64,000 nt of DNA from Enoplolaimus lenunculus (taxonomy: Eukaryota; Nematoda; Enoplea; Enoplida; Thoracostomopsidae), in contig JASANG010002079.1 in NCBI GenBank assembly GCA_030248215.1, positions 248,001 through 312,000 of the forward strand. Direction: 5' to 3'. Positions 1 through 10,400 of this stretch are shown here, piece after piece (the first letter of the stretch is position 1; the number at the start of each line of letters is the position of its first letter). The translations under genes and the position numbers were made by a program. Below the pieces are notes generated by a model, which was given only the letters and a program-made list of their open reading frames with translations, was not told where the DNA came from and ran no database searches.

Positions 1-154
1 AAGTTTTGTAAAACTATCTATTCAGTCAATCTCTGACATCGAAGTACAGCACATTTCTGTCTATTGGCTTGTCCCACTCACGCAAAATTATAATTACGCG
101 GCTTGCGTATTATTCGTTTAGCTGAAACTCTGATGTGCTGTACACCAGTTGACA

Positions 155-3055
155 ATGCGGTCAAACATAAAAGCAATCGGCAAGTTTGTGAAATATTTGA
201 AAATTAAGACAACGTCAGGCCTCGAAAAAACTGAACATGCTAGGGAGACTGAAAATGTTCAGGAGAAGTATACAAGGTATTTAGATATTTAACTTACGAG
301 CATGGTTGAAACCTTTGTATGGAGCCAGAATTATTTTAGAGGGGCGGGTCGAGTGGACTGGTCATAGCTCTCCCGGCTACGGACGTAAATGAGGTATGAG
401 TTTATTTGACTTCAGTATCACTTGTTTTAGCCACGATATGAAGTTTTTCACCGATTCCTATATCAACGTAACTGAAACATTCGCGCAAATAGATCGAGCT
501 TTTAACGTCTATACTCTTATATGTACATCGTTCGCAATACTTCAAAGTCTTGTCGCATATCATGGCTCACGACCAATTATAGCAACGTATCATTCAACAT
601 CAACAGCATCGGTTTCACCAATTCTCGAGGCTAAGCATCGGTTAACGCTTAGTAAACTGTACTATAACATTTTCTGGGCGTCAAGCCACGTGGTGATAAC
701 AATTATCATATGCATGATTATGCTAATAACAGCCGCAACTGCTAATGAAAAGGTATACAAATTTAAAGTTGAAGTAGTTGTTTTAATTTAATCATTCCAG
801 CTGGGTCAGCAGCATATTAATGCCTAGTATATTTTCAGTATTTATGGGCAAAAGTATCTATCTCTGTTCCTCTAAAACTTTCTCGTTTACGGCGTTTATA
901 GCTGCGCAAGATGTTATAAAACCCTTTGGCTACAGACAAGAAGAACATATAGGGATATTAACGATCAAAAAATGTAAAGGTCAGGTGTTTTCTGTTATCC
1001 CCCAAGCCCGCGTTTGCCCAAAAATGATTCGATTTAGAAAATATTTTGCATATTTAAGCTTCCCATGACCTCCCCTGACATTTCACGCCTAAATTTGAAT
1101 TTTTAAAAAATTCGATTTCTATAAGCTTACCACGGCCCCAATGGGACCCAAAAAATCTTTTTTTCAAAAAGTTTGACAAACTATAGACTAATCGACGCAG
1201 CTAGCAGGGCTGAGTCGAATGGTGCTAAATGTTCCTCAATTAGACGGTTGGTTAACGAATTATGGTCAAATAATTGTCAAACTTTCTGACAGATTTTTTG
1301 GGTTCCGGGGGCCTTGGAATCTTAAAAAAATCGAAATTTTCACAAAAAGTCGCATTTAAACGTGAAATGATCACGGAAGATCATGAGAAGCTCAAATATG
1401 CAAAAAAAGTGCTTCCAACGATTTTTGAACAAACGCGGGCTTCGAGGATAACGGACAAGATCCTAAAATTCCGTGGCGCATCTGTATGCATCATATAGAT
1501 TTTTGCAATAAAGTTATACGTTACAGAGCCACTGCGGTGAAGTAAACATAAAAGACATATTCACTGCAATAGAAATATCTTCATTTATAGTTTGATAGAT
1601 TTCTTTCAACAGAACTAATGCCAGTGAAATGGACTCCCTAAAACGTGATGGGGTCTTGTAAGCCACAACGCGCGGTGGAACATTGAGAACCATAGAATCG
1701 TGTTGCACACTCAAATCTAGAGTCATTATCGACTTTAGAATTAACATTTTATGAAAAATTGTTACACAAAAATGACTGCGTAGACGAAATAAGCTTCGTA
1801 GTTTTGCCCTGTCGATTAAAGACACAATATAACGCTGCTGTTTTTCAATCTGTTAGACAGTTTTAATTCTAGGCTTCGAGAATGGTTATACACTTTTTAA
1901 AAGAAAACCTCAATGATGAAGAAGAGCGTTATCAGGTTTTGTCATATGTTTGCATTATTTTCATTAATGTTAAGGTATGATCTTAAACACTTGAATAAAA
2001 CATTAACTCACACACATGGTCGTATATTTGAGTTTGCAATATTTTACTGCTCGTTTGAATATGAATATCAATCTCAATTTAGATATGGATTCGCATGAAG
2101 CATATCTTGACATATACCTGATCGTTACAAACCATCTTAGTGTTTCTCAACCACAACTCCAAACACGCCACCGGTTGTCAGGCTTGTAGTCAATCCATCT
2201 TGCTATGGAGGGCTAAAAACTTTTCAGGATCGGTATAAAAGGGTTTTCGTTTTTTCGTTGATTTACAAGCAAGGTTGAAAATTTGCTAAGGGGCAAAAAA
2301 TTTTTGACGGTGGAATCAACCTCCATGCTTCCCCTTTGGCTACGGATCTGCCGGTCGTTTTATGCATCGAGAATTATGTTCTTTTTTGCAGATTCTTCGT
2401 TTAACACAAAAAACGCACTTGTTTAAATATTGGGGTTTAACCATTGGACGATTATTCATTATCAAGCGATCACTGATATTCTGTGTAAGTGCTAAAATAG
2501 TACTAAATGAAAAATAAATAATGCCTCAGCCAAATTATAAATTATTATTATTTTGACGATTATTTTACGTTTATTATTCAATTTAGCCATCACAATCTGA
2601 CCAATTTAACGCCCGTGAACAACATTTTACAGATTTTCTGTGGCTCGCAATTGTAGTATATTTTGCATTGTATGTACCAAGATCAGCAGAACCTCTGACT
2701 TTCGTGAAATGCGTACTCGTACTGTACAGCGGTTTTCACCACACAAAACATTGGTGAATTTTGTTAATATTCTTGCAACTGTCACCCACCTGAAGTCGTC
2801 GTGTTCAGCTGTGTCTGGTCATTTTCTCTCATACGAATTTTAAATTAAGTTTTGGTAACAAAAACATTTTGTGTTGAAATGCGCATTTAAACAGTATGAA
2901 TTTAATTTTAGATTGTTGGATTTGTGTTAGCATATATTTACGTCTCGGCGATGGCATACACAACACAATTATCGATCATCGAGGATCAGTTAGCGTTTGA
3001 ATACGAGGATTATGCTAAGATTAATCAATCTCCTATCAATGACGGGACGATTTAG
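155..3055 (+). CDS. Four-helix membrane protein of unknown family (four exons)
   Basis: Exons 155-276, 431-752, 2587-2718 and 2912-3055 join in phase (2, 0, 0) to an open frame of 239 residues starting at ATG 155. The predicted protein has a basic, polar N-terminus of about 60 residues with one NVT sequon (53-55), then hydrophobic segments at about 68-84, 127-145, 165-178 and 186-208, and a short acidic tail. The second segment ends just before the exon 2 donor (AAAAG/GTATAC) and the fourth begins near the exon 4 acceptor (TTTTAG). The exon 3 donor is ambiguous: GTACTG after 2718 and GTACTC after 2712 both keep the frame. Intron 2 (753-2586) holds a foldback repeat and a MITE. ATTAAA at about 3111 could be the poly(A) signal. 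I do not recognise the family. The splice model rests on phase agreement and membrane-segment logic only. Confidence 0.6.
955..1490. repeat. Foldback (long inverted repeat) element in intron 2 of the first gene
   Basis: Sequence at about 970-1190 recurs as an imperfect reverse complement at about 1275-1475, around a loop of about 85 bases. Matching landmarks are AAGCCCGCGTTTG on the left and CAAACGCGGGCTT on the right, and CATATTTAAGCTTC on the left against GAAGCTCAAATATG on the right. The short open frames read across it are by-products of the palindrome. It is likely a foldback-type MITE. Confidence 0.7.
2188..2350. mobile_element. Short MITE with ends like GGSCCGTAGC
   Basis: A block of about 160 bases resembles blocks at 45945-46130 and, in reverse, 49190-49357. 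Shared pieces are GGAGGGCTAAAAA, TTTTCAGGA, GCAAGGTTGAAAATTT and a closing GGCTACGGA. The better copies begin and end with complementary GGGCCCG/CGGGCC-type termini. No coding capacity is visible. Confidence 0.55.
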
Positions 3056-3522
3056 AATAGTGATGAGGCACAGACATTTGAGATTATGATAGGTTTATGA
3101 TAAATATATCATTAAACCTGAAAGATTAAACAATTAAAAAATTTCGCACCTAGGTTTCTTGAGTTACCAACTGAAAAGCTTCTAAAAACTCCTGGACGCA
3201 AAGTAGAACGGTGGTTTGAACCTTAACCACATTGGCTTGTAGATACAGCCTATATATCTTTAATTTGGCTATTGTATAAATCTATGTAAACATAAATTTT
3301 TAACTTGTAGTATTTTGCATGCGCAAGCAGAACAAAACGGATAGAATTAGCATTGATTGTTTCAGTCATAAGCTCTAGCGGAAAATAACGGTTCACATTA
3401 TACCTCGATTGCTTTGAAGTCTACCTACCAAGCCGAAGCTTGAATAGAAGTCAACAACTAAGCCTAAACACAATTCTAAGCGTAAGTCTAAAACTTAACA
3501 TAAGCCCAAGCGTTTCAGTTCT

Positions 3523-5745
3523 CTAAGCCCCGTATGCAGTCTTCCTGTCATCGAGAGTGTACGCCTGACAATTTGCATAGGCCAAATTTTCCTTGGTTTT
3601 CGCTTCCTTATTAATCAGAATCATTACGTTATCGCATCGGTAGTGAATATTATTCATTTGCCTTAAGATATTGAAATTGCAATTACGCAAGTTAAATAAT
3701 TGCACTTTCAAACAGTCGAGTTTGCTTTACCTCGAGCAAACATACAATAATATTCGCTGACCGTTGCAAAAAATCAGCAGTACAATTTATACAGTTAAAA
3801 ATGCATCAAAATTACATAATTTAACAGAAACAACGAAATTAAATCTATTATTATGTCAAAAGTGGCCAGTAAGAGTGAGGTATTTCATCATCTTAGAATA
3901 ATTTTAACGAGTCTTTCAATATTCAGTAGGCCCGCAGGTGGCTGGAAAACTTTTCCTAACATAAAATACCTTTAAAACACAGTTAATAATAGTTTTTTGA
4001 AAGGGGACAAAGATTTTGAGTAGTGGGACGACGTGCCACACCGACCTATTGCAGTTGCTGCCTTGAGATTCAGACATCATTGAGGCTGATATATGTATGT
4101 ATTTGTCTGATTATACGTTTATATATGTAGAGTTTCATAAAAACTGATGTAAAATAAGTTTGTCGCCGCTGTCACGATGCAATTTATTACAATAAAAACG
4201 GAGTTTCAACGATGATAAATTTAACCGAAATGTTTGACGTTTAAAAAAATTATCACTCAAATTGTTGGGTTGCTGTTGCGTCGCTTCGATCCGTTTGTTA
4301 CCAAAAAATATATCGCATGACCTGCGGAGTACAAAGTTGCTTAATATTATGCTTTTTTCTTTATGCTCATGTGAGTTAATATTTTGTTTGCTACAATCGT
4401 TTATTGATTATATCATTGAAATTTGTATGTTAATATAGCGTGTAACTGTTTTGCGACATTGACGCTTCGTTAACTAAGCAAGGAGCAATATTGCAGTTGA
4501 TTTTTAATTTAGGACTCATAAATAGTTACGTAAGTCAATACTCCCTAAAAGCTTAAATTAACGTGATTTAAATTTAAGGTAATCCAGCAGTGTTCACCTA
4601 AGTTTTTAGAATAACCAAACTAACAGGTAGGTTATACGCTTACACTCATTTAAAATCTTACATATTTTCAGTTTAAGCTAAACTTAGCGAACTCTTTAGA
4701 TACACATAATTTTTAAGCTGCACTGGTTTAAACTAGAAATCAGTTTACTTAAACTCGTGTTAAACTTAAAAGCATGATAGTTTAAGTAAACCTTAAATTT
4801 CTAGTTTAGTTAGTCCGGCCAGCCATTTAAGTTTTACTAAAACGAGTATTCAAGTTTACTTAAGCTATATTTTAAGCTTAGGTTTTTACAGAGCACAGTA
4901 AAAGTAAAGAAATTGTTTGGTTTGAAGACTTCATTTGAAATTTCTTCCGTAAAACCAATCTTTTCATATGAACGATAGAAATGTGATCGGTTCTGAAAAA
5001 AAACAACATAAGATTAAAAAGTTTGTGTTTTGAAGTGTTCGTAAACTATATATACTTTTGCCTTCTTCGTCTACTCATAAGTAAAAAATATTACGAAAAC
5101 GGATGGTGATCAAAATAACGGTAACCGAAACAAACGAAAACCGGCATTTAAAGTATAAGTGTTTAAACAATTTGTTTGGTCAATGTTACTTTGAACGTCG
5201 TAACAGTAGTATAAGCAAATTCCTAAGTCTAAGATTAAACTAAACGTAAGCATAAGCGTATACTTAAGACTAAAGCGTAGCGTAATCATACTCAGACATA
5301 TAGACTAAAGCTTAAACTGGCTTTATTATAGTCCCGCATAAAAGTAAAATTCGCAACTCAAAGTGGATCATTTATTTTTGCACCAATGAAATTAGAAGGT
5401 ACATATATTTTACTCAAATGTCTTCTTTAACATTTCTAGAAAAGTAACGAATGAAGCCGAAATTTTTAAAGATTTTGCATGAACTGTGGTGCTGCTCTTG
5501 TTTCAAATCGAACTATCGCAGTATGCATGGATTAAAATATTGAGGGATTTGCAACTGTGAGCTTAAAAATAGCGACATTTGAGTAAAATTTTTCCATGAT
5601 TTAAATCGTGCGATAGATACAGATTATACCGGAAACGGATATGCGTTTTTACACCATGTCGTCCAAAGTTTGGATGTAGTAGTAAGCAGCGAGACATTTT
5701 CAAACGTTTTGAACCTGTGACTTGGCAAGTTTGTATACTTTCCAC
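3523..5745 (-). CDS. Possible two-exon fragment of an unknown gene
   Basis: Two minus-strand open stretches could be neighbouring exons. The upper (about 5745-5635) ends at a CCG/GTATAA donor in phase 2. The lower begins after CTTAAG at about 3668 in phase 2 and runs to a TAG at 3523-3525. They join to a basic, cysteine-containing sequence with no recognised motif. The upper end abuts the TTAGGC MITE at 5755-5908, so its acceptor is unclear. The intron would be about 2 kb. The only positive signs are phase agreement and fairly balanced codon use; it may be chance. Confidence 0.2.
5180..5345 (+). mobile_element. TTAGGC-type MITE, degenerate copy
   Basis: The block opens with a decayed form of the family terminus (GGTCAATGTTACTTTGAACG) and continues into GTAGTATAAGCAAATTCCTAAG. 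It then carries repeated TAAGCN-like hexamers and closes with TTATAGTCCCGC, the decayed right-end signature. Compare the better copies at 5755-5908 and 41590-41797. Confidence 0.55.
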
Positions 5746-5754
5746 GAAAAATTG

Positions 5755-5908
5755 GCCAATGTAAAGAACAGGGGCGGAACAGTACTATAAGAATATTCCT
5801 AAGCTTAAGCCTAAGCCTATGTCAAGCAAAATAATTAGTCTAAAGCTTAAACTTACTCTATTCCAGTCCCACAGAGAAACTCTCCGCCCCTAATCTTTAC
5901 ATGGGCCG
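5755..5908 (+). mobile_element. TTAGGC-type MITE, near-complete copy
   Basis: The left end GGCCAATGTAAAGAACAGGG and right end CCTAATCTTTACATGGGCC form an imperfect inverted repeat of about 30 bases. The interior is a short degenerate array of CCTAAG/TTAAGC hexamers followed by CTATTCCAGTCCCACAG. The element is about 150 bases long and non-coding. It is probably a non-autonomous DNA transposon mobilised in trans; the superfamily is not evident. Confidence 0.75.
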
Positions 5909-6553
5909 AAAAATTCAACAAAATGTTTAGCAAACATCGATTTTTTACTCACTCAGGTTTGCTGCTAATCAAAATCGCACAAATTTTGGGCGAGCTTGAA
6001 TCCCGAAAATTGGATTTAACTTGAAAAATTTACAACTACTTCACTAGACTCAAAGCAATTAATATTATTCTGAACAATATTGAATTGGCCAAAATAGCTC
6101 TTGTTTCGTAAGATACTGAATTGCAACAGGTACCAGAGGATTATTAAGCTTTGCTCATTTCAACAGCATGTTTTCTTAACTGATGTCGGCCCGCTTTCTG
6201 AAATATGCATAACAGCTATCACCAGTTTAGCGACAGGTTTTCAAGCTAACACACTATCGCAATTGTAATGTAAATATTTTCGCTGAAATATAAGGCTAAT
6301 CACACGGAAAACATGCGCTGAATTTCAAAGCTCGTCATTCACTGGTTTGATATGCTACAGACCTACCTGCAACTGGCGATATATGCATCATACATTTGAG
6401 AACGCGGGCCTATGTTTAACACAGTAAAGCATAAAGAATATAGAGAGAATTCTAGCGCAGTTTATTGGAAAACATTTAATGGTATGTTTAAACAGGCAGC
6501 AGTTAAATAAGGCATAAGAGGGGTGTTTCTGCTGCAACCGATCCGAAACTCAA

Positions 6554-7272
6554 GCCCTATTCACACGTGCAAGTTTTTGCAGCAAAAACTTGCATGTGCA
6601 ACTTGCATGTGCAAGTTTGGTCACAAAGCAGATTTGAAGTTCTTGCAGCTGCAAATTATTCATTAGAATTCATGTGATTGAAGTTAATTCGCACGTGTGA
6701 ACGCCGTCGCAAATCGCTCGAATTTCTTGCTCTTGCATTTTCATTGGCCAATTAGAAGACATGTTGCTGAGCGCCTTTTAAATTTGTTCAGACTTATTGA
6801 ATTTATTCACGAAGTGTGAATTAATTCAAATATCTGACTTGTTTGATATTTCCCAGCCGACGACGGAAGTAATGGGACTAGTTTTAAATTTTGAAGCATT
6901 AAATATAGATTGCATCGCGATGAAACCTTTTTCAAGTGAAGAAATTTTGATTATAACCTTCTTTGCGCATGAATGTTTCATACAACTGAAACTTGCAGCT
7001 GCAAGTTTTTTGAAAAATCCATTCTAAGAACTTGCAGCTGTAAGTTATTCATGATTAATATATGTGAAGAATTAATTCGTAGGTATGAATAGTCATGCAA
7101 GTCGAATTCATTTATCACCATTGGCTAAACTGGTAGATTATAGGTTATATTTGATATTATTGCAGTACTCTGCAAATTATTCACATCTTTACAAATACTT
7201 GCAGCTGCAAGTATTTCGTGCAAGTTGCAGCTGCAAGTTCTCGCAGCGAAATCTTGCACGTGTGAATAGGGC
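6554..7272. mobile_element. TTAA-flanked MITE, ends GCCCTATTCACACGTGCAAG
   Basis: A 719-base element has ends that are near-perfect reverse complements (CTATTCACACGTGCAAG and CTTGCACGTGTGAATAG). Its subterminal region is packed with CTTGCAGCTGCAAG palindromes. Related copies are at about 16695-17172 and 37293-37535. In those copies the ends abut TTAA/TTTAA, which recalls the piggyBac target site, although this copy's flanks (TCAA and CTAAA) are decayed. The short frames inside it are not genes. Confidence 0.75.
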
Positions 7273-7451
7273 CTAAATCATTTTTTAAAAGCAACTTCAT
7301 GAATATATTGTTTTCAGACTTGGTAATTTAACCAATATTCCGGTTTTGAAGTTCTTCGAATAATGTAGCACTTCGTTAATATTTTAACAGGTGATAATTT
7401 ATTTAATTTCATACATAGCGAATTCGGAACCAATTTTTATGTAAGACAGTT

Positions 7452-10400
7452 ATGGCATTTTTACTTGCTTTAGTAAAAAGCCACATCGCATTATCACTTT
7501 TTGGTAAGTATTAGCGTTGCATCCGGGTTCACGTCCGTATTTTCACAGCAAAAAGTTCCGGGTGCGATGTATATCTGAAACGCATTTTTTCTAATAGACC
7601 TATTGAAAATTTGAATTTTGTACTGGAATTGATACCGATAATGTAGTTGGTTCTCGCTAGCGAAGCTCTCGAGAGGTTTCCTTCAAGTATTGTGTACGTG
7701 ATGAAGGCTTGGACCAAACCATCATCGCTTAATATACTGGGGTTCGCTGCTAGGAGAGTAAAATGCATACCCCGGTCGGCGAAAGCCCTCAAACTCCATT
7801 TATCTTGGTTCAACTATTAAGCAAGATTTTATCGTCCGTTTAACAATTTTAAAACTTCATACGCAAGATCATACCTGAACGGTCTTGCAGTGCGTTTTGC
7901 AATTAAATTTTAAGGTATGTCTATTCCTTTCAATCCTTTTGTTTGACAATTAAATATTTTACTTGAGTTATACTTAAAGTAATTACTTAATTCGCCGACT
8001 TAAGCAAATACTTAAATTTTCGAGCTAAACAGAAAATGCCAAATGTCAGCCATTGTCGTAACAAGAAAGTAATAGTTTTGCATTATATTAAGGAGGCGTC
8101 ATGAGTCTAAAATTATAATTAGACCAAGATTAGTATGCCTGAATGGTTAATTTGTAATTTATAAAATATAGCCAGCGGCTTTAAGCATTTATTTAACTTG
8201 TACGCTTTTAAAAGCGACAAAATGGTTAAGTAAGTACGTAGCACGTACTTAAGCACTATGTTGTACTTAAGGAAACTTTCAAAAACAAAACCGTGTTTAT
8301 TTTATTTTGACAATCATGCCACCCCAATGGACCATAACTATATCAACGTGCTAGATGTTTAAAAATTTTAGGGCGGGCGTGTAAATATTTTATATGATTA
8401 AATGCAAGCTTGGTTGAACCTGGCAAAATTATTTTTGAAGCTATGAGTGATTTGGTTCTCACTCTCGCTATGTATACCTTTTCGGCTCATTATATTTGGT
8501 TATTATTCGTTTTTAGCCCTTGTCACTTCATCTGACTTCGCTTCTGATCTCAGCGACCTCCTCAGCCGCGATAACCGCCAACAACCAGACGGGCAGGAAT
8601 GGAGCGACTGGCAACCATGTTCTTGTGAAAATCGACTACAACACAGATCTCGCAATTTAGGGGGCACGCTATTGGACGTTGAAGACGATAGTTTACCCCC
8701 GTACGAGCTCCGAGATTGCATCCCGGATCGGGATGAATGCTCAGAACCTAAAGAAACTCTAATAGATCCGGAAGTTGAAATTGGGGAAATTTCGTCAAAA
8801 TCAACAGAATCTGATGACCCAGTCACGCCACCACAGTCCAATGCTGATAAAGCTTTGACAACGGCCATCGAAACGCGTCTCAAACAAGTCGCAAGTGTCC
8901 ACGGTGCGTTGTTGGGATTGGTAGCCGATGACAGTATTGGAATTAGTGTACCAAATGAGAACCATGAAGTGACAGCAAACAGCGACAGAACCCTCTTAGC
9001 AGATCAGCCGGAAGAAGACATCGGCGAATCAGCTAAAAGCAACGAAAGAAGCATAAGACGATTGCATAGCAGTTACAAATTCGGACCATGGTCAGGTTGG
9101 TCGACGTGTCCGGTTCATTGTTCAGGTGCAATTTTTTTCCTTCTGAGTCTGTGTCTGCTACCATACATATATAATAATTTGATCAGTATCACAATTTGTT
9201 TTATGTCGCGCATTTATGAATGATTTGCAAAAAATTCCGTCGAAACAACTTAACGGATTTCGATCATGATACTCGTATTTTAAGCACCATACGACATTTG
9301 CGCTGTCTACTGTAAAATTAATACTAACCGGACGCTAGCAATTTTATTTTTTCGTCTACCGAAAGGTTTTCTTCCACCGAAAAATTATAAAATGTGTAAG
9401 ATGACACTTTTGTGTAATTTGAACTTTTCACACAGAAATCGTCAAAACAGCAGCCCTAAAACAACGAACAGTCGACAAATTAGCCTTGTTTTATTTTACA
9501 AAATGGCTCGTTTTGTGTAAATTTTTATGCCCATAAGTCTATTTGGTGTGCCGGAACAATTATACGGAACAATGAGCGGATTTTACAAACGTAACAAAAT
9601 GATTTTGTTATACTTGGTTTTTAGGCCACCAAGAACGTTATCGAAAGTGCTACAGCGGATACTATTGTGACGGGCTGACGTACGAGAAACGGATATGTCA
9701 TTGTCATCACAAGCATGGACATGGCCATAAGCATCGAAAATATTCAACGTGGAGCAGCTGGACTTATTGCACCGCTACGTGTGGATATGCAACCAAGTAA
9801 TAAATAACAAAGTTATGCTACGCCAACAATGAATAGTATCAGTAGAGCTCAGGGAGCAATAGGACGCGAAAAACCGGAACCGGATTTAAGCTAATTTTGC
9901 CGGAACTGAAATCGAAGCCGGAAGTGAAGCAAAATAAGGTAATAAAAATAATGTTAATTTTGATAACTATAACAATAATCTACAAAGCGTTGCCAAAAAT
10001 TTGGTTTTATAATCATTTTGTCTCATAAATTTCGTCAACTAAATCTTCCAAAATTGCCACAGGATTACAGTTCAACTCAATGAGAGGTAGTAAGTGCTTA
10101 AAAATAGCAAAGGAACTTGTTCATAATATCGCTGCGGCGGACTCATAGACCTCATAAATCTCTATATCATTGATATCCAATGCATTTTCACTTCCATAGG
10201 ACCCGCCATCGAAAATGTTTAGTCTCATCGTATCACTGCTTGAAACCATTGACACAAACTGTTGAATGTCATGCGCCAAAATGTTCGTACCATCCTCATC
10301 ATCATCATCATCATCCTATTGGGCTATCGGACTGGAGTCACTGGAGTGCGTGTACAAAAACGTGTGGCAAAGGCTACGAGACACGAACACGAGCGTGCTA

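Larger units (their letters stand above)
3056..7451. other. Intergenic stretch filled with short repeats
   Basis: No securely supported gene lies here. It contains a degenerate TTAGGC-like tract (about 3420-3515), a taagtttaaac-rich palindromic block with ends CAGTGTTC and GAGCACAG (about 4590-4900), two TTAGGC-type MITEs (about 5180-5345 and 5755-5908), a TTAA-flanked MITE (6554-7272) and a weak minus-strand exon pair, listed separately. Sequence at about 5090-5145 recurs inverted near 60010-60070. Confidence 0.6.

Noticed and set aside
820-1068. Plus-strand frame, and a possible terminal exon 839-901 for the first gene
   Set aside because: It overlaps the left arm of a foldback repeat. Although 839-901 is in phase with the 752 donor, the exons at 2587 and 2912 give a better membrane-protein end.
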